A stretch of 64,000 bases of DNA from Curtobacterium sp. VKM Ac-2865 (GTDB taxonomy: Bacteria; Actinomycetota; Actinomycetes; Actinomycetales; Microbacteriaceae), in contig NZ_JADKRZ010000004.1 of assembly GCF_015350905.1 (NCBI RefSeq), forward strand, positions 263,924 through 327,923, written 5' to 3'. The notes beneath the pieces are model-generated. The model made no database searches and was not told the origin of the DNA. It was given only the letters and a program-made list of their open reading frames with translations. The number at the start of each line of letters is the position of its first letter. Within the stretch, counting starts at the first letter, position 1. A program made the position numbers and the translations under genes. Shown piece after piece: positions 43,625 through 52,154 of the stretch.

Positions 43625-43891
43625 ATGTCTGACTTCACCGCCGCACAGGCCGCCGTCGTCCGGATCGAGCGCGCCGAGGAGGGACGCTGGGACCTGAGCG
43701 TCATCAGCGACAGCGGCGTCCGCATGGGGCACGGCGAGTACCTCTTCCAGGCCGACCAGGACGACGCCCAGAGCGAGATCGCCGCCGCCGCCGAGTTCGT
43801 GCGCGGGTACGGCTTCCGCTTCGAGTCCGACGCGGTCGTCGGCGACGGCCCTGACGCCTTCTGGGCGCCCCTGCTGCCGCTCGACGCCTGA
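43625..43891 (+). CDS. Small protein of unknown function
   Basis: 88 residues: MSDFTAAQAAVVRIERAEEG, then RWDLSVISDSGVRMGHGEYLF and a helix QSEIAAAAEFVRGYGF. The compact alpha/beta pattern suggests a small folded domain, no signal or TM. TAGCTT lies exactly seven bases before the ATG, a leaderless signal that supports the start. I do not recognise the family. Confidence 0.65.
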   Translation: MSDFTAAQAAVVRIERAEEGRWDLSVISDSGVRMGHGEYLFQADQDDAQSEIAAAAEFVRGYGFRFESDAVVGDGPDAFWAPLLPLDA

Positions 43892-43917
43892 CGCCTGACG
43901 CCCGACGCCTGACGCCT
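43883..43917. repeat. Five tandem copies of a 7-bp repeat
   Basis: GACGCCT repeated (one GACGCCC) over the stop codon of the small gene at 43625. Seven is not a multiple of three, so slippage would alter its C-terminus. Confidence 0.75.
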
Positions 43918-43925
43918 GCGGGCGG

Positions 43926-44963
43926 TCAGCCGTCAGCGCGCTGGGACACCGTCCGGCTGTCCTCGAGCCAGCCGGCGAGCTCCGTCATCGCGCGGGCCTG
44001 CGACGCGTAGTCGAGCCCCGGCACCGGCCAGCTGTGCACCTGCCCGGCGACGAGGGCCGGGTCGTCGGCGAAGGTCGGTTGCGCCAGCAGCTGCCGGGCC
44101 TGGTACCCCTCCGGCGAGAGCAGGAGCACGTCGCCGTCGACCTTGCCCGCGTTCGCCCAGCTGTACACGCCCCAGTAGAAGCCCTTCGGACCCGGGTCGA
44201 CGACGTCCACGCCGAGGCTGTCGTACAGCTGCAGGGTCGGCTCGTCGGCGGGACGGGTGACGTACACCCCGTCGGCGTCGGCGTACAACGAGACGACCCG
44301 TAGGTCCCGGTCGTCGGCGGCGTCCGACAGTGCTGAACGAGCGCGGTCGAACGCGCGCTCCGCGGTGTCCACGGTCGACCGGGCAGCGCCGAGTGCCTCC
44401 GCCAGCCGGGTGACCTGCCGGACGGCGTCGAGGCCCTTCCCGCCCCACTCGACGCGGAGGACGGGCGCGATCTTCCCGATCTGGTCCTGACGGGTGCGGC
44501 TGGCGAACCCGGTTCCCAGGTCGTCCACGCCCACGGAGCCGTCCGTCGGGTAGACCGACGTCACGACGAGGTCCGGCTCGAGTCCGGCTAGCCGGGTGAG
44601 GTCGACGTCGCCGTCGTCGGTGCCGACCTCGGTGATGCCCGTGGTGTCGAGCTCGTCGAACCGGGCATCCTCCGACAGGGGGACGTCGCCGAACGTCCCG
44701 ACCGGGTGCAGGCCGTACTGCAGGAAGGAGACGGCGAGGTCGTCCACCACGACGATGCGCTCCGGCCGGTGGTCGAGTGCGATGGTGGTGCCGGTCGCGT
44801 CCTTGAACGACCAGGCGTCAGCAGCGGGTCCGCGGCGGGCGTCCGTGCTGCTGGTGGGTCCGGTGACGGTGGTCCCGCCGGTGCAGCCCGCGAGCACCAT
44901 GACCCCGACGACCACGGCGGTCAGCAGGGCGGCACGACGGCTGCCGGATCGGGGGAGCTCCAC
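43926..44963 (-). CDS. Iron-siderophore ABC transporter substrate-binding lipoprotein
   Basis: 345 residues, lipoprotein signal ending VLAGC (Cys27). Type III binding-protein fold: RIVVVDDLAVSFLQYGLHPVG, then LAGLEPDLVVTS, a long connecting helix and VVDPGPKGFYWGVYSWANAG. FhuD/FepB-like proteins deliver ferric siderophores to an importer; no permease or ATPase genes are in the window. TACGCT lies eight bases before the GTG start. Divergent from the siderophore-interacting reductase gene, with an iron box in the 59-bp gap. Confidence 0.9.
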   Translation of the reverse strand: MELPRSGSRRAALLTAVVVGVMVLAGCTGGTTVTGPTSSTDARRGPAADAWSFKDATGTTIALDHRPERIVVVDDLAVSFLQYGLHPVGTFGDVPLSEDARFDELDTTGITEVGTDDGDVDLTRLAGLEPDLVVTSVYPTDGSVGVDDLGTGFASRTRQDQIGKIAPVLRVEWGGKGLDAVRQVTRLAEALGAARSTVDTAERAFDRARSALSDAADDRDLRVVSLYADADGVYVTRPADEPTLQLYDSLGVDVVDPGPKGFYWGVYSWANAGKVDGDVLLLSPEGYQARQLLAQPTFADDPALVAGQVHSWPVPGLDYASQARAMTELAGWLEDSRTVSQRADG

Positions 44964-45004
44964 GGCACGAGAGCGTATCCGACACTCCTTGCATGACCGG
45001 GGAC

Positions 45005-45023
45005 TCAGGTTAGCCTTGCCTCA
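45005..45023. promoter_or_regulatory. DtxR/IdeR-type iron box between siderophore genes
   Basis: TCAGGTTAGCCTTGCCTCA matches the 19-bp DtxR consensus at 15 of 19 positions by eye. It covers the -10 box TAGCCT (45011-45016), which sits six bases before the ATG at 45023, so iron-loaded DtxR would block the promoter directly. Confidence 0.82.
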
Positions 45024-45853
45024 TGGCGAAGACCCCGCGGCTCATGCCCACGAACCCGAGGCTCTTCCGCGCCCAGGTCGTCCGCTCAGCACGTGTGACC
45101 CCGTCGATGCACCGCGTCACGGTCACCGGGCTCGACCTACACGAGTTCGAGCACCTCGGCTACGACCACTGGTTCCGCCTGTTCGTGCAGCTGCCGCACC
45201 AGGACGCCTTCGAACTGCCCGAGCTCGACGGGGCGAAGTGGTGGCCGCCCTTCCTCGCGATCCCCGAGGCCGTCCGCCCGCACTGCGCGAACTACACGGT
45301 CGCTGCCTTCCGCCAGGACGTCGGCGAGCTGGACATCGACTTCGTCGTGCACACGGCTGACGACGGCGCTCCCGAGGGTCGCGCCGCGATCTGGGCCTGC
45401 GGCGCGCAGCCCGGCGACGAGCTCGCCGTGCTCGACCAGGGGCGCATCTTCGACTGCCCGCCCGACGCCAGCGAGGTGCTCGTCGTCGCCGAGGAGACCG
45501 GCCTGCCCGGCGTCATCGGCATCGCCGGCTCGATGCCGCGCGACACCGTCGGTCGCATCATCCAGGAGGTCCCGACGGCAGCCGACGTCCGGCAGCTCGA
45601 CGCCCCGGCGGGTGTCACCGTGACCTGGGTCGTCCGCGAGCACGAGGACCCGCACGCGGTGCCCGGCACGGCTGCGCTCGAGGAGCTCCGCCGCCACACC
45701 CTGGCGGACGACCGCGGCTACGCGTTCGTCGTGGGGGAGTCCACGCTCGCGACGGAGGGACGCCGACACCTGCATCGCGCCGGCCTGCCGAAGGACCGCA
45801 TCACGTTCTCCGGGTTCTGGAAGCACGAGACGAAGACCCGCGTCGACGCCTGA
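45023..45853 (+). CDS. Siderophore-interacting protein (ferric-siderophore reductase, SIP family)
   Basis: 276 residues. N-terminal FAD-binding barrel with VTPSMHRVTVTG and the flavin-binding NYTVAAF segment; C-terminal NAD(P)H-binding half with VLVVAEETGLPGVIGIAGSMP. GFWKHETKT at the end is typical of the family. These cytoplasmic enzymes reduce ferric siderophores to release iron. The leaderless promoter is covered by an iron box, so it should be made only when iron is scarce, together with the divergent binding protein. Confidence 0.92.
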   Translation: MAKTPRLMPTNPRLFRAQVVRSARVTPSMHRVTVTGLDLHEFEHLGYDHWFRLFVQLPHQDAFELPELDGAKWWPPFLAIPEAVRPHCANYTVAAFRQDVGELDIDFVVHTADDGAPEGRAAIWACGAQPGDELAVLDQGRIFDCPPDASEVLVVAEETGLPGVIGIAGSMPRDTVGRIIQEVPTAADVRQLDAPAGVTVTWVVREHEDPHAVPGTAALEELRRHTLADDRGYAFVVGESTLATEGRRHLHRAGLPKDRITFSGFWKHETKTRVDA

Positions 45854-45906
45854 CTCGTCGGCGCCCGTCCGACCCCGCGCGCCGGTCGACGTGCCAGGGT
45901 GGTCGC

Positions 45907-46671
45907 ATGGGGTCGGTACGGGGAACAGCATTGGTCAGCACGGTCATGGCAGCGGTGCTGCTGCTGACCGGATGTGCGCAGGAGATGGACGACTCGGCAC
46001 CGCCCGAGCCCGCAGCGTCACGGACCGCGCCGACCACGGAACCGACGCGCACGCCCACGGCCACGGCCACCCCCACGCCGACGGCGACGACACCGCCCAT
46101 CGCGCAGGCGCTGCCGGACACGGTCAATGCGGGTACGGTGGCCTCCGGCGTCTCGGCCTCCGCGTCGGCGACCGGGCCGTCGAACGTCGCCTTCCACACC
46201 GAGGGAGCGTTCGCGGTCGTCATCGAGCTGGACTGCTCGGCGTGCACGGGCACCGCAACGGTCACCGCACCGGGGCGGATGTCCCCGTTCGGGCGCGCCA
46301 CCGCACCCTTGAAGGGCTCGTTCCTGACGGCGGTCATGCGGGACGACGCCCCGGACCAGACAGTCATCGTCGACGCGCAGGGCCCCTGGTCGGTGACGAT
46401 GCGCAGCTGGAACGACATCCCGTCGGTCTCGGGAGCGCAGTCCGGCACCGGTCCGGCAGTACTGTTCCTCGGCGACGACGTGCCGCACGTGTCCGTCGAC
46501 TTCACGCCCGCGAACGCCGACGACTCCTTCAGCGGACGGGTCTTCACGACGTCCGACCAGCCGAAGATCTTCGGCAACACCGAGGCCTTCGCGGAGCAGT
46601 TCGACGTCGACCTGCCCGGTGTCATGGCGATCCAGACGAACGGCACGTGGACGGTGACGCCCGTTCCCTGA
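45907..46671 (+). CDS. Putative lipoprotein of unknown function
   Basis: 254 residues. Signal peptide with lipobox LLLTGC (Cys22), then a Thr/Pro/Ala-rich linker (RTPTATATPTPTATTPP) and a beta-rich domain with LDCSACTGTATV, a C-x2-C pair that could bind metal or form a disulphide, and WSVTMRSWNDIPSVSG. Probably an exported, membrane-tethered beta-sandwich protein. Follows the SIP gene by 53 bp on the same strand; whether it is iron-related is unknown. Confidence 0.75.
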   Translation: MGSVRGTALVSTVMAAVLLLTGCAQEMDDSAPPEPAASRTAPTTEPTRTPTATATPTPTATTPPIAQALPDTVNAGTVASGVSASASATGPSNVAFHTEGAFAVVIELDCSACTGTATVTAPGRMSPFGRATAPLKGSFLTAVMRDDAPDQTVIVDAQGPWSVTMRSWNDIPSVSGAQSGTGPAVLFLGDDVPHVSVDFTPANADDSFSGRVFTTSDQPKIFGNTEAFAEQFDVDLPGVMAIQTNGTWTVTPVP

Positions 46672-46718
46672 GCCGGGCGCCTGGTCGTTCCTTCCCACAT
46701 CACGTGCGGTGGGATGTG

Positions 46719-46808
46719 GTTCCGCGCGTTGCAGGTCCGAAGAACCGACCGACTACGCGCGGATCCACGCACCACGCGCGATCTGACCCACCACGCGCGG
46801 TTCCACCG
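46719..46808. repeat. Short CACGCGCG-type repeats related to those at 51.9-52.1 kb
   Basis: ACTACGCGCGGAT, CACCACGCGCGATC and CACCACGCGCGGTTCC follow each other; the first lies in a reversed form of the element seen at 51942. An outer pair GTGGTTCCGCGCGT and ACGCGCGGTTCCAC is nearly complementary. Confidence 0.55.
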
Positions 46809-46872
46809 CACCACACGACGGACGGGAGGCTCGGTGCCAGCTGGCACCGAGCCTCCCGTCCGTCGTGTGGTG
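46809..46872. terminator. 64-bp perfect palindrome between convergent genes
   Basis: Two perfectly complementary 32-bp arms with no loop, meeting at CCAG/CTGG. Arms start CACCACACGACGGACGG and contain GGAGGCTCGGTGCC. It ends three bases from the stop of the ABC permease gene and faces the lipoprotein gene, so it probably terminates both. Confidence 0.9.
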
Positions 46873-46875
46873 GCG

Positions 46876-47790
46876 TCAGCCCTTCAGGCCGGAACCGGTC
46901 ACGCCCTCCACGATCTGCCGCTGGAAGATCAGGTAGAGGATGATCAGCGGCAGCGCCGCGAGCAGCGCACCCGCCTGGATGTCGGCGTACCGCTGGCCGA
47001 AGCTGCCCTGGACCGTGGCGAGCCCGACCGGGATCGTCATGAGGTCCGGGTTCGACAGCACGAACAGCGGCAGCAGCAGGTTGTTCCACACCCCGACGAA
47101 GGTCAGGATCGTGACCGCAGCGATCACCGGACGCGACAGCGGCAGGATGACCGACCAGTAGACCTTCCAGATGCCGGCGCCGTCGATGCGGGCCGCTTCC
47201 TCGAGCTCGCGGGGGATGCCGTCGAAGAACTGCTTGAAGATGAACACCGCGATCACGGCGGGCACCTGCGGGAAGATGACCGACCAGTAGGTGTTCAGCA
47301 GGCCGACGGCGTTGAGCTCCTGGAAGATCGGGATGATCAGGACCTGGGTCGGGATCATGATGCCGAGGATGATGAGCAGGAACGCGACGTTCCGACCGCG
47401 GAACACCAGGCGGGACAGCGCGAACGCGGCCATCGAGGCGAACAGCACGGTCAGCAGCGCGGTGACGATGCTCGTGATGGCGCTGGCGAGGTACCAGTTC
47501 CAGATGTCGCCGGCCTGGAACAGCGCCGCGTAGGAGTGCAGCGTCGGGTTCCAGTTCGACAGGATCGAGTTGGCGCCGAGCGCCGCGACGCCGTTGTCGG
47601 ACAGCGAGGTCTTCAGGGCGAAGACACTCGGGATGAGCCAGATGATCGCGAAGACCGTCAGGATGATGCCCGACGCGATCGTGAAGCCGCGGCCGCTGAC
47701 ACCGATCTTGGCGGCACTGGTGGGGGCGGCTGACGAGACGCCGGACCGGTACTTGGGGCGGTCCGTGGTGATGCTCTCGGTGGTGGTCAT
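46876..47790 (-). CDS. Carbohydrate ABC transporter permease, MalG type
   Basis: 304 residues, six TM helices. The EAA loop EEAARIDGAGIWKVYWSVILP at about 195-215 contacts the ATPase. Belongs to the CUT1 sugar-importer class. It follows the MalF-type gene by one base, and the binding-protein gene starts the operon. No ATPase gene is present, as is usual when a shared MsiK-type ATPase is used. Placement opposite the GH51 gene suggests uptake of arabinose-containing oligosaccharides. Confidence 0.9.
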   Translation of the reverse strand: MTTTESITTDRPKYRSGVSSAAPTSAAKIGVSGRGFTIASGIILTVFAIIWLIPSVFALKTSLSDNGVAALGANSILSNWNPTLHSYAALFQAGDIWNWYLASAITSIVTALLTVLFASMAAFALSRLVFRGRNVAFLLIILGIMIPTQVLIIPIFQELNAVGLLNTYWSVIFPQVPAVIAVFIFKQFFDGIPRELEEAARIDGAGIWKVYWSVILPLSRPVIAAVTILTFVGVWNNLLLPLFVLSNPDLMTIPVGLATVQGSFGQRYADIQAGALLAALPLIILYLIFQRQIVEGVTGSGLKG

Positions 47791-47791
47791 C

Positions 47792-48757
47792 TCAGGCTCC
47801 GATCTCACGCTTGGCGGCGACCCGCTCGACGATCTGCCGGATGACGGCGATCGCGACGATCACGATGAACAGGAGGACGGACGCGGCCGAGGCGGCACCC
47901 AGCCGGTTGTCGGTGAAGCCGACGCCGGTGATGAGCTGCAGCGAGACCTGGGTCGAGATGCCCGGACCGCCGTTCGTCATCAGGTAGACCTGGTCGAAGA
48001 TCTTCAGGGACGCGATGATCTGCAGCAGGATGACCAGGGTCGTGGTGCGGCCGAGCAGCGGCAGGGTGATCGACTTGATCTGCTGCCAGTTCGAGGCGCC
48101 GTCGACCGCAGCCGCTTCGTACAGCTCGCGGGGGATCTCCTGCAGGCCGGCCAGGTAGAGCACGAAGTTGAACCCGAGCGTCCACCAGACGGTGGCGATG
48201 GCGACACCGATCATCGCCGTGTTCGGGCTCGCCAGCATGCCGGCGCCTGGGGTCATGCCGAGCAGCGTCTGGATGCTCGCGAAGAGGCCGGTGCTCGGCG
48301 TGAAGATGAACACCCAGATCAGCGAGATCGTCGCCGACGGCAGGATGAACGGCAGGAAGAAGGCCAGGCGGAAGAACCACTGGCCCTTGTTCATCCGGTT
48401 CGTCAGCACGGCGAACACGAACGCCAGGATCACCAGCGGCGGGGTCGTGTAGAGCGTGAACTGCAGGGTGTGCCAGAGGGACGACCAGAAGTCGTCGCGT
48501 CCGAGCATCTCCGCGTAGTTCGCGAACCCGGCGAAGGAGCCGAGCCCGGTGCGGACCGTCGAGGTGTTGAAGAAGCTCGTGACGATCATCCAGACCGTCG
48601 GGCCGAGCAGGAAGGCGATGTAGAACAGGCCGAACGGGGCCAGGAAGAGCCAGCCGCTGCGGCCCTGGCCGCGGGTCAGGCTGGTGCGGTAGGTGCGCAG
48701 CTTGCGGGGCGCGCTCGCCGCGTCCGTGGGCCGGTCGAGGACAGGTGCTGTGGTCAC
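47792..48757 (-). CDS. Carbohydrate ABC transporter permease, MalF type
   Basis: 321 residues from a GTG after AAAGGCAC. Six TM helices; EAA loop YEAAAVDGASNWQQIKSITLP near 220-240. The N-terminus is cytoplasmic and basic (RTYRTSLTRGQGRSG). CUT1 partner of the downstream MalG-type permease. Middle gene of the binding protein-MalF-MalG operon. Confidence 0.92.
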   Translation of the reverse strand: MTTAPVLDRPTDAASAPRKLRTYRTSLTRGQGRSGWLFLAPFGLFYIAFLLGPTVWMIVTSFFNTSTVRTGLGSFAGFANYAEMLGRDDFWSSLWHTLQFTLYTTPPLVILAFVFAVLTNRMNKGQWFFRLAFFLPFILPSATISLIWVFIFTPSTGLFASIQTLLGMTPGAGMLASPNTAMIGVAIATVWWTLGFNFVLYLAGLQEIPRELYEAAAVDGASNWQQIKSITLPLLGRTTTLVILLQIIASLKIFDQVYLMTNGGPGISTQVSLQLITGVGFTDNRLGAASAASVLLFIVIVAIAVIRQIVERVAAKREIGA

Positions 48758-48811
48758 GTCATCGTGCCTTTCGCAGGGTGTTCACGGCGTTCGTGGTGGT
48801 CGTCGGGCCGA

Positions 48812-50179
48812 TCACAGCGGGCTCGGCGTGTTGAGGTAGGTCGAGAGCTGGGACTTGATCGCGCTCATGGCGGCGGCGGGGGAGCTGCTGCCCTGCTGCA
48901 CGAGCGCGAGCTGGGCGCCGACGGTGTTCTCGAAGGTGGAGCCGGACCCGCCGTACCAGGCGGCGTCGTCGAACACGGCGGACGCGGCGGCCGAGGCGTA
49001 GTTCGACTGGGGCGTGAGCTTCTTGTACGCGCTGCTGTCGAACGTCGGCATGTACGCCGGCACGTGACCGCCCTGCGCCCACGTGAGGCTCTGCTCGAGC
49101 ATCTGCTTGATGAAGAGCATCGCGGCCTTCTTCTGCTCCGGCGTGCGGTCCTTCCGCGGCAGGATGAAGGTGTGCGAGTCGGCCTGGGCCGCCGGCTTGT
49201 CGAAGAGCTGCGGGATCGGCGCCATGCCGAACTTCAGCCCCTTGATCGACTGCGCGGTGCTGATCTCCCACTCGCCCTGCATGAAGAAGCCGGCCTTGCC
49301 GGTGAACATCAGCGTCTGCGCGGTGGCGTAGTCGAGGCCCTTGTTGAGCCAGCCGCTCTTGACCCACTTCTGGGTCATCTCGGTGACCTTCGAGTAGGCG
49401 TCCTCGTTGACCGTGAGCTTCGCGCCGCCGTCGCTGATGAACGGCGTCGCGCCCTCGATCTGGTTGTACATCGTCCAGAAGAAGCGCCACGGGGTCGCGA
49501 TCTCGCTGACGTTCGCCACGTTCAGGGCCGTGCCGCCGGTGACCTTCGAGACCGCGGCGAGGGCGCTCTCGAAGGCGTCGATGCCGGTCAGGTCCTTGAG
49601 GTTGCCGTCGCCGTCGATCAGGCCGGCCTTCTGGCAGACGTCGACGTTGTAGAACAGCACGAACGGGTGCGTGTCGAGCGGGATGGCGATGTTCTTGCCG
49701 TCGGTCTTCTGCGCGGTCCAGGCCTTCTGGTTGAAGTCGCTGGCGCTGAGCCCGACCCCGGCCAGGTCCTCGGACGTGATCGGGTCGAGCAGGTCGCCGT
49801 CCCAGAGCGGCTTCGCCCGGGTCAGGTGGGCAATCGCGACGTCCGGCGGCTTGTTCCCGACGGTGGCGAGTGTGACCTTCGAGTAGTACGGGTTGCCCCA
49901 GGCGAACGTCGTGGCCTGCAGGGAGCTGGAGCCGCCGTGCTGCTTGGCGTAGCCGGCTTCCATCTCCTGCATACGGAGACCGTCGCCGCCGCCGAAGAGG
50001 TTCCAGAAGACGAGCGTCTCCGGGTTGAGCGCGCTTCCGGCGAGGCCGGCGGAGAGCGGGCTCGAGCACGCAGCGAGGGGGAGGACGGTCGCTGCCGCCG
50101 CTCCGGCAGCCAGGAGGCTCCGCCGGGTGAAACCGGCGCCCCGTGACTGCGAGACGGGTGGTACGGGTCGGATCGGCAT
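48812..50179 (-). CDS. Extracellular sugar-binding lipoprotein of ABC importer
   Basis: 455 residues. The N-terminus combines a twin-arginine-like TRRSLLAAG with a lipobox LAAC (Cys38). The mature part has the group-1 binding-protein pattern: ETLVFWNLFGGGDG, ARTKPLWDGDLLD-like RAKPLWDGDLLD, VLFYNVDVCQKAGL and GEWEISTA. Likely binds arabinofuranosyl oligosaccharides for the two permeases downstream, inferred from the divergent GH51 gene. GGAG lies before the ATG. One of the two 12-bp operators is 51 bp upstream. Confidence 0.9.
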   Translation of the reverse strand: MPIRPVPPVSQSRGAGFTRRSLLAAGAAAATVLPLAACSSPLSAGLAGSALNPETLVFWNLFGGGDGLRMQEMEAGYAKQHGGSSSLQATTFAWGNPYYSKVTLATVGNKPPDVAIAHLTRAKPLWDGDLLDPITSEDLAGVGLSASDFNQKAWTAQKTDGKNIAIPLDTHPFVLFYNVDVCQKAGLIDGDGNLKDLTGIDAFESALAAVSKVTGGTALNVANVSEIATPWRFFWTMYNQIEGATPFISDGGAKLTVNEDAYSKVTEMTQKWVKSGWLNKGLDYATAQTLMFTGKAGFFMQGEWEISTAQSIKGLKFGMAPIPQLFDKPAAQADSHTFILPRKDRTPEQKKAAMLFIKQMLEQSLTWAQGGHVPAYMPTFDSSAYKKLTPQSNYASAAASAVFDDAAWYGGSGSTFENTVGAQLALVQQGSSSPAAAMSAIKSQLSTYLNTPSPL

Positions 50180-50229
50180 GGCATCACTCCATCGTGGGCC
50201 GGGCTGCGGAACACGTGGGTCAGTGCTCC

Positions 50230-50323
50230 GTGAGCGCTCACATTAGCCTCGCTGTCCGCGGCGCGCCACCCCTTTCGTCACGACATGGATACCGGTAGCG
50301 TTACGGGACAGGTGAGCGCTCAC
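50230..50323. promoter_or_regulatory. Twin LacI-type operators between the ABC importer and the GH51 gene
   Basis: GTGAGCGCTCAC occurs at 50230-50241 and again, identical, at 50312-50323, 82 bp apart. Perfect palindromes with a central CG are typical LacI-family sites. A -10-like TAGCGT lies between. The regulator is probably encoded elsewhere, because the local LacI protein has a different operator next to it. Confidence 0.75.
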
Positions 50324-50414
50324 TCTCTGGAACGACTCGGGACCGAGCGCGACCTGCCGCACCGGGTGCAGTGCGCCCGGAGCCCACGAGCCAGCAGATG
50401 ATCGAAGGAGATCC

Positions 50415-51917
50415 ATGCCCCGCACACACCTCGTCCTCGACGCCGCGTTCACCGTGGGGCCGGTGCGCCGCCGCATCTTCGGTGGGTTCGTCGAGCACCT
50501 CGGTCGCCACGTCTACGACGGCATCCACGAGCCCGCTCACGAGAGCGCCGACGAGCACGGCTTCCGCAAGGACGTCATCGAACTCGTCAAGGAGCTCGGC
50601 GTCACCACCATCCGCTACCCCGGCGGCAACTTCGTCTCCGGCTACAAGTGGGAGGACGGCGTCGGCCCGGTCGACCAGCGTCCCCGCCGCCTCGACCTCG
50701 CGTGGCACTCCACCGAGACGAACGAGGTCGGCCTGCACGAGTTCCAGCAGTGGCTCGACTCGGTCGGATCCGAGATGATGCTCGCCGTCAACCTCGGCAC
50801 CCGTGGCACCGACGCCGCCATCGAACTGCTCGAGTACGCCAACATCCGCAGCGGCACCGCGCTCGCCGACCAGCGACGCGCGAACGGCCGCGAGGAGCCC
50901 TTCGGCATCACCATGTGGTGCCTCGGCAACGAGATGGACGGCCCCTGGCAGCTCGGCCACAAGAACGCCGACGACTACGGCAAGCTCGCGGCGATGACCG
51001 CCAAGGGCATGCGGCAGATCCAGCCCGACCTGGAGCTCGTCATCTGCGGTTCCTCGGGTGCGTCGATGCCGACGTTCGGCGAGTGGGAGCGCACGGTCCT
51101 CGAGCACGCCTACGACGACGTCGACTACATCTCGGCCCACGCCTACTACGAAGAAGGCACCGACATGCCGACCTTCCTGGCGTCCGGCGTCAACATGGAC
51201 CGCTTCATCGACACGGTCACCACCGCGGCCGACCACGTCAAGGCGCACAAGAAGTCCGACAAGCGCATCGACATCTCGTTCGACGAGTGGAACGTCTGGT
51301 CGATCTCGAAGTGGAACGAGCAGCAGAAGGAGTTCACGCTCGACGAGTGGCCCGTGGCCCCGCGTCTGCTCGAGGACATCTACACGGTGGCGGACGCCGT
51401 CGTGGTCGGTGGCCTGCTCATCTCGCTGCTGCGGCACGCGGACCGCGTCGCGTCGGCGTCGATCGCGCAGCTCGTCAACGTGATCGGCCCGATCATGACC
51501 GAGCCCGGTGGCGAGGCCTGGCGCCAGACCACCTTCTTCCCGTTCTCGCTGACGTCGCGGCTCGCACACGGCACCTCGCTGCAGGTCATCGCGTCGGGTG
51601 ACACCGTCGACGGCGGCACGTACGGCGAGGTCCCGGTCGTGGACTCCGCCGCCACGATCGAGGACGGCAAGGCCGCGGTGTTCCTGGTCAACCGCCACCC
51701 CTCGGAGAGCACGACGGTCACCATCGACCTGTCCGGGCTCGACGTCACGGGTGACGTCCACGCCGAGGGTGTCTGGGACGACGACCTGCACGCGGTCAAC
51801 GACCTGACGAACACGTCGCGCGTCGGTCTGCGCACGAACGAGTCGGCTCGCCGCGAGGGTGACACCGTCACGATCGAGCTCCCCCCGGTGAGCTGGACGG
51901 CGCTGTCGATCGGCTGA
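50415..51917 (+). CDS. abfA: GH51 alpha-L-arabinofuranosidase
   Basis: 500 residues, no signal peptide, so it acts in the cytoplasm. The barrel carries the acid/base E173 in WCLGNEMDGPW and the nucleophile E291 in SFDEWNVW, both invariant in GH51. IFGGFVEHLGRHVYDG and TTIRYPGGNFVSGY are further family signatures. It removes L-arabinofuranose from imported arabinan or arabinoxylan fragments. AAGGAGATCC precedes the ATG. Divergent from the importer operon, with two operators shared. Confidence 0.95.
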   Translation: MPRTHLVLDAAFTVGPVRRRIFGGFVEHLGRHVYDGIHEPAHESADEHGFRKDVIELVKELGVTTIRYPGGNFVSGYKWEDGVGPVDQRPRRLDLAWHSTETNEVGLHEFQQWLDSVGSEMMLAVNLGTRGTDAAIELLEYANIRSGTALADQRRANGREEPFGITMWCLGNEMDGPWQLGHKNADDYGKLAAMTAKGMRQIQPDLELVICGSSGASMPTFGEWERTVLEHAYDDVDYISAHAYYEEGTDMPTFLASGVNMDRFIDTVTTAADHVKAHKKSDKRIDISFDEWNVWSISKWNEQQKEFTLDEWPVAPRLLEDIYTVADAVVVGGLLISLLRHADRVASASIAQLVNVIGPIMTEPGGEAWRQTTFFPFSLTSRLAHGTSLQVIASGDTVDGGTYGEVPVVDSAATIEDGKAAVFLVNRHPSESTTVTIDLSGLDVTGDVHAEGVWDDDLHAVNDLTNTSRVGLRTNESARREGDTVTIELPPVSWTALSIG

Positions 51918-51941
51918 TCGTCGCATCACGCGTAGGTGGTC

Positions 51942-52105
51942 GAATCGCGCGTAGGTGGTCGGGAATCCCGACTGCCTACGCGCGATTCCGCTTTCCAGCG
52001 CAGGCGCGCGGTCTGGTGCGGTCCGGTGCGGTGCGGGTCAATCCGTGCGAAGGAGGTCGAATCGCGCGTAAGGGGTTGGAACTTCCGACCCACCACGCGC
52101 GTTTC
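51942..52105. repeat. Two hairpins of a CGCGCGTAGG element after abfA
   Basis: Copy 1: 22-bp arms 51942-51963 and 51967-51988, beginning GAATCGCGCGTAGG, two mismatches. Copy 2: 23-bp arms 52059-52081 and 52083-52105, beginning GAATCGCGCGTAAGG, five mismatches. An 18-bp direct duplication precedes copy 1. The 415-bp gap between abfA and the convergent lacI gene (51918-52332) holds this and the next element, and no gene. Confidence 0.8.
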
Positions 52106-52154
52106 CGCATTCCAGCGCGGGCGTGAGGGTAAGGAACGCACCACGGGGCGGCCT

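Noticed and set aside
50230..50241. Operator for the LacI protein encoded at 52333-53361
   Set aside because: That protein has a different perfect palindrome (GTTGACGTCAAC core) in its own divergent promoter; the GTGAGCGCTCAC sites more likely belong to another LacI protein outside the window.
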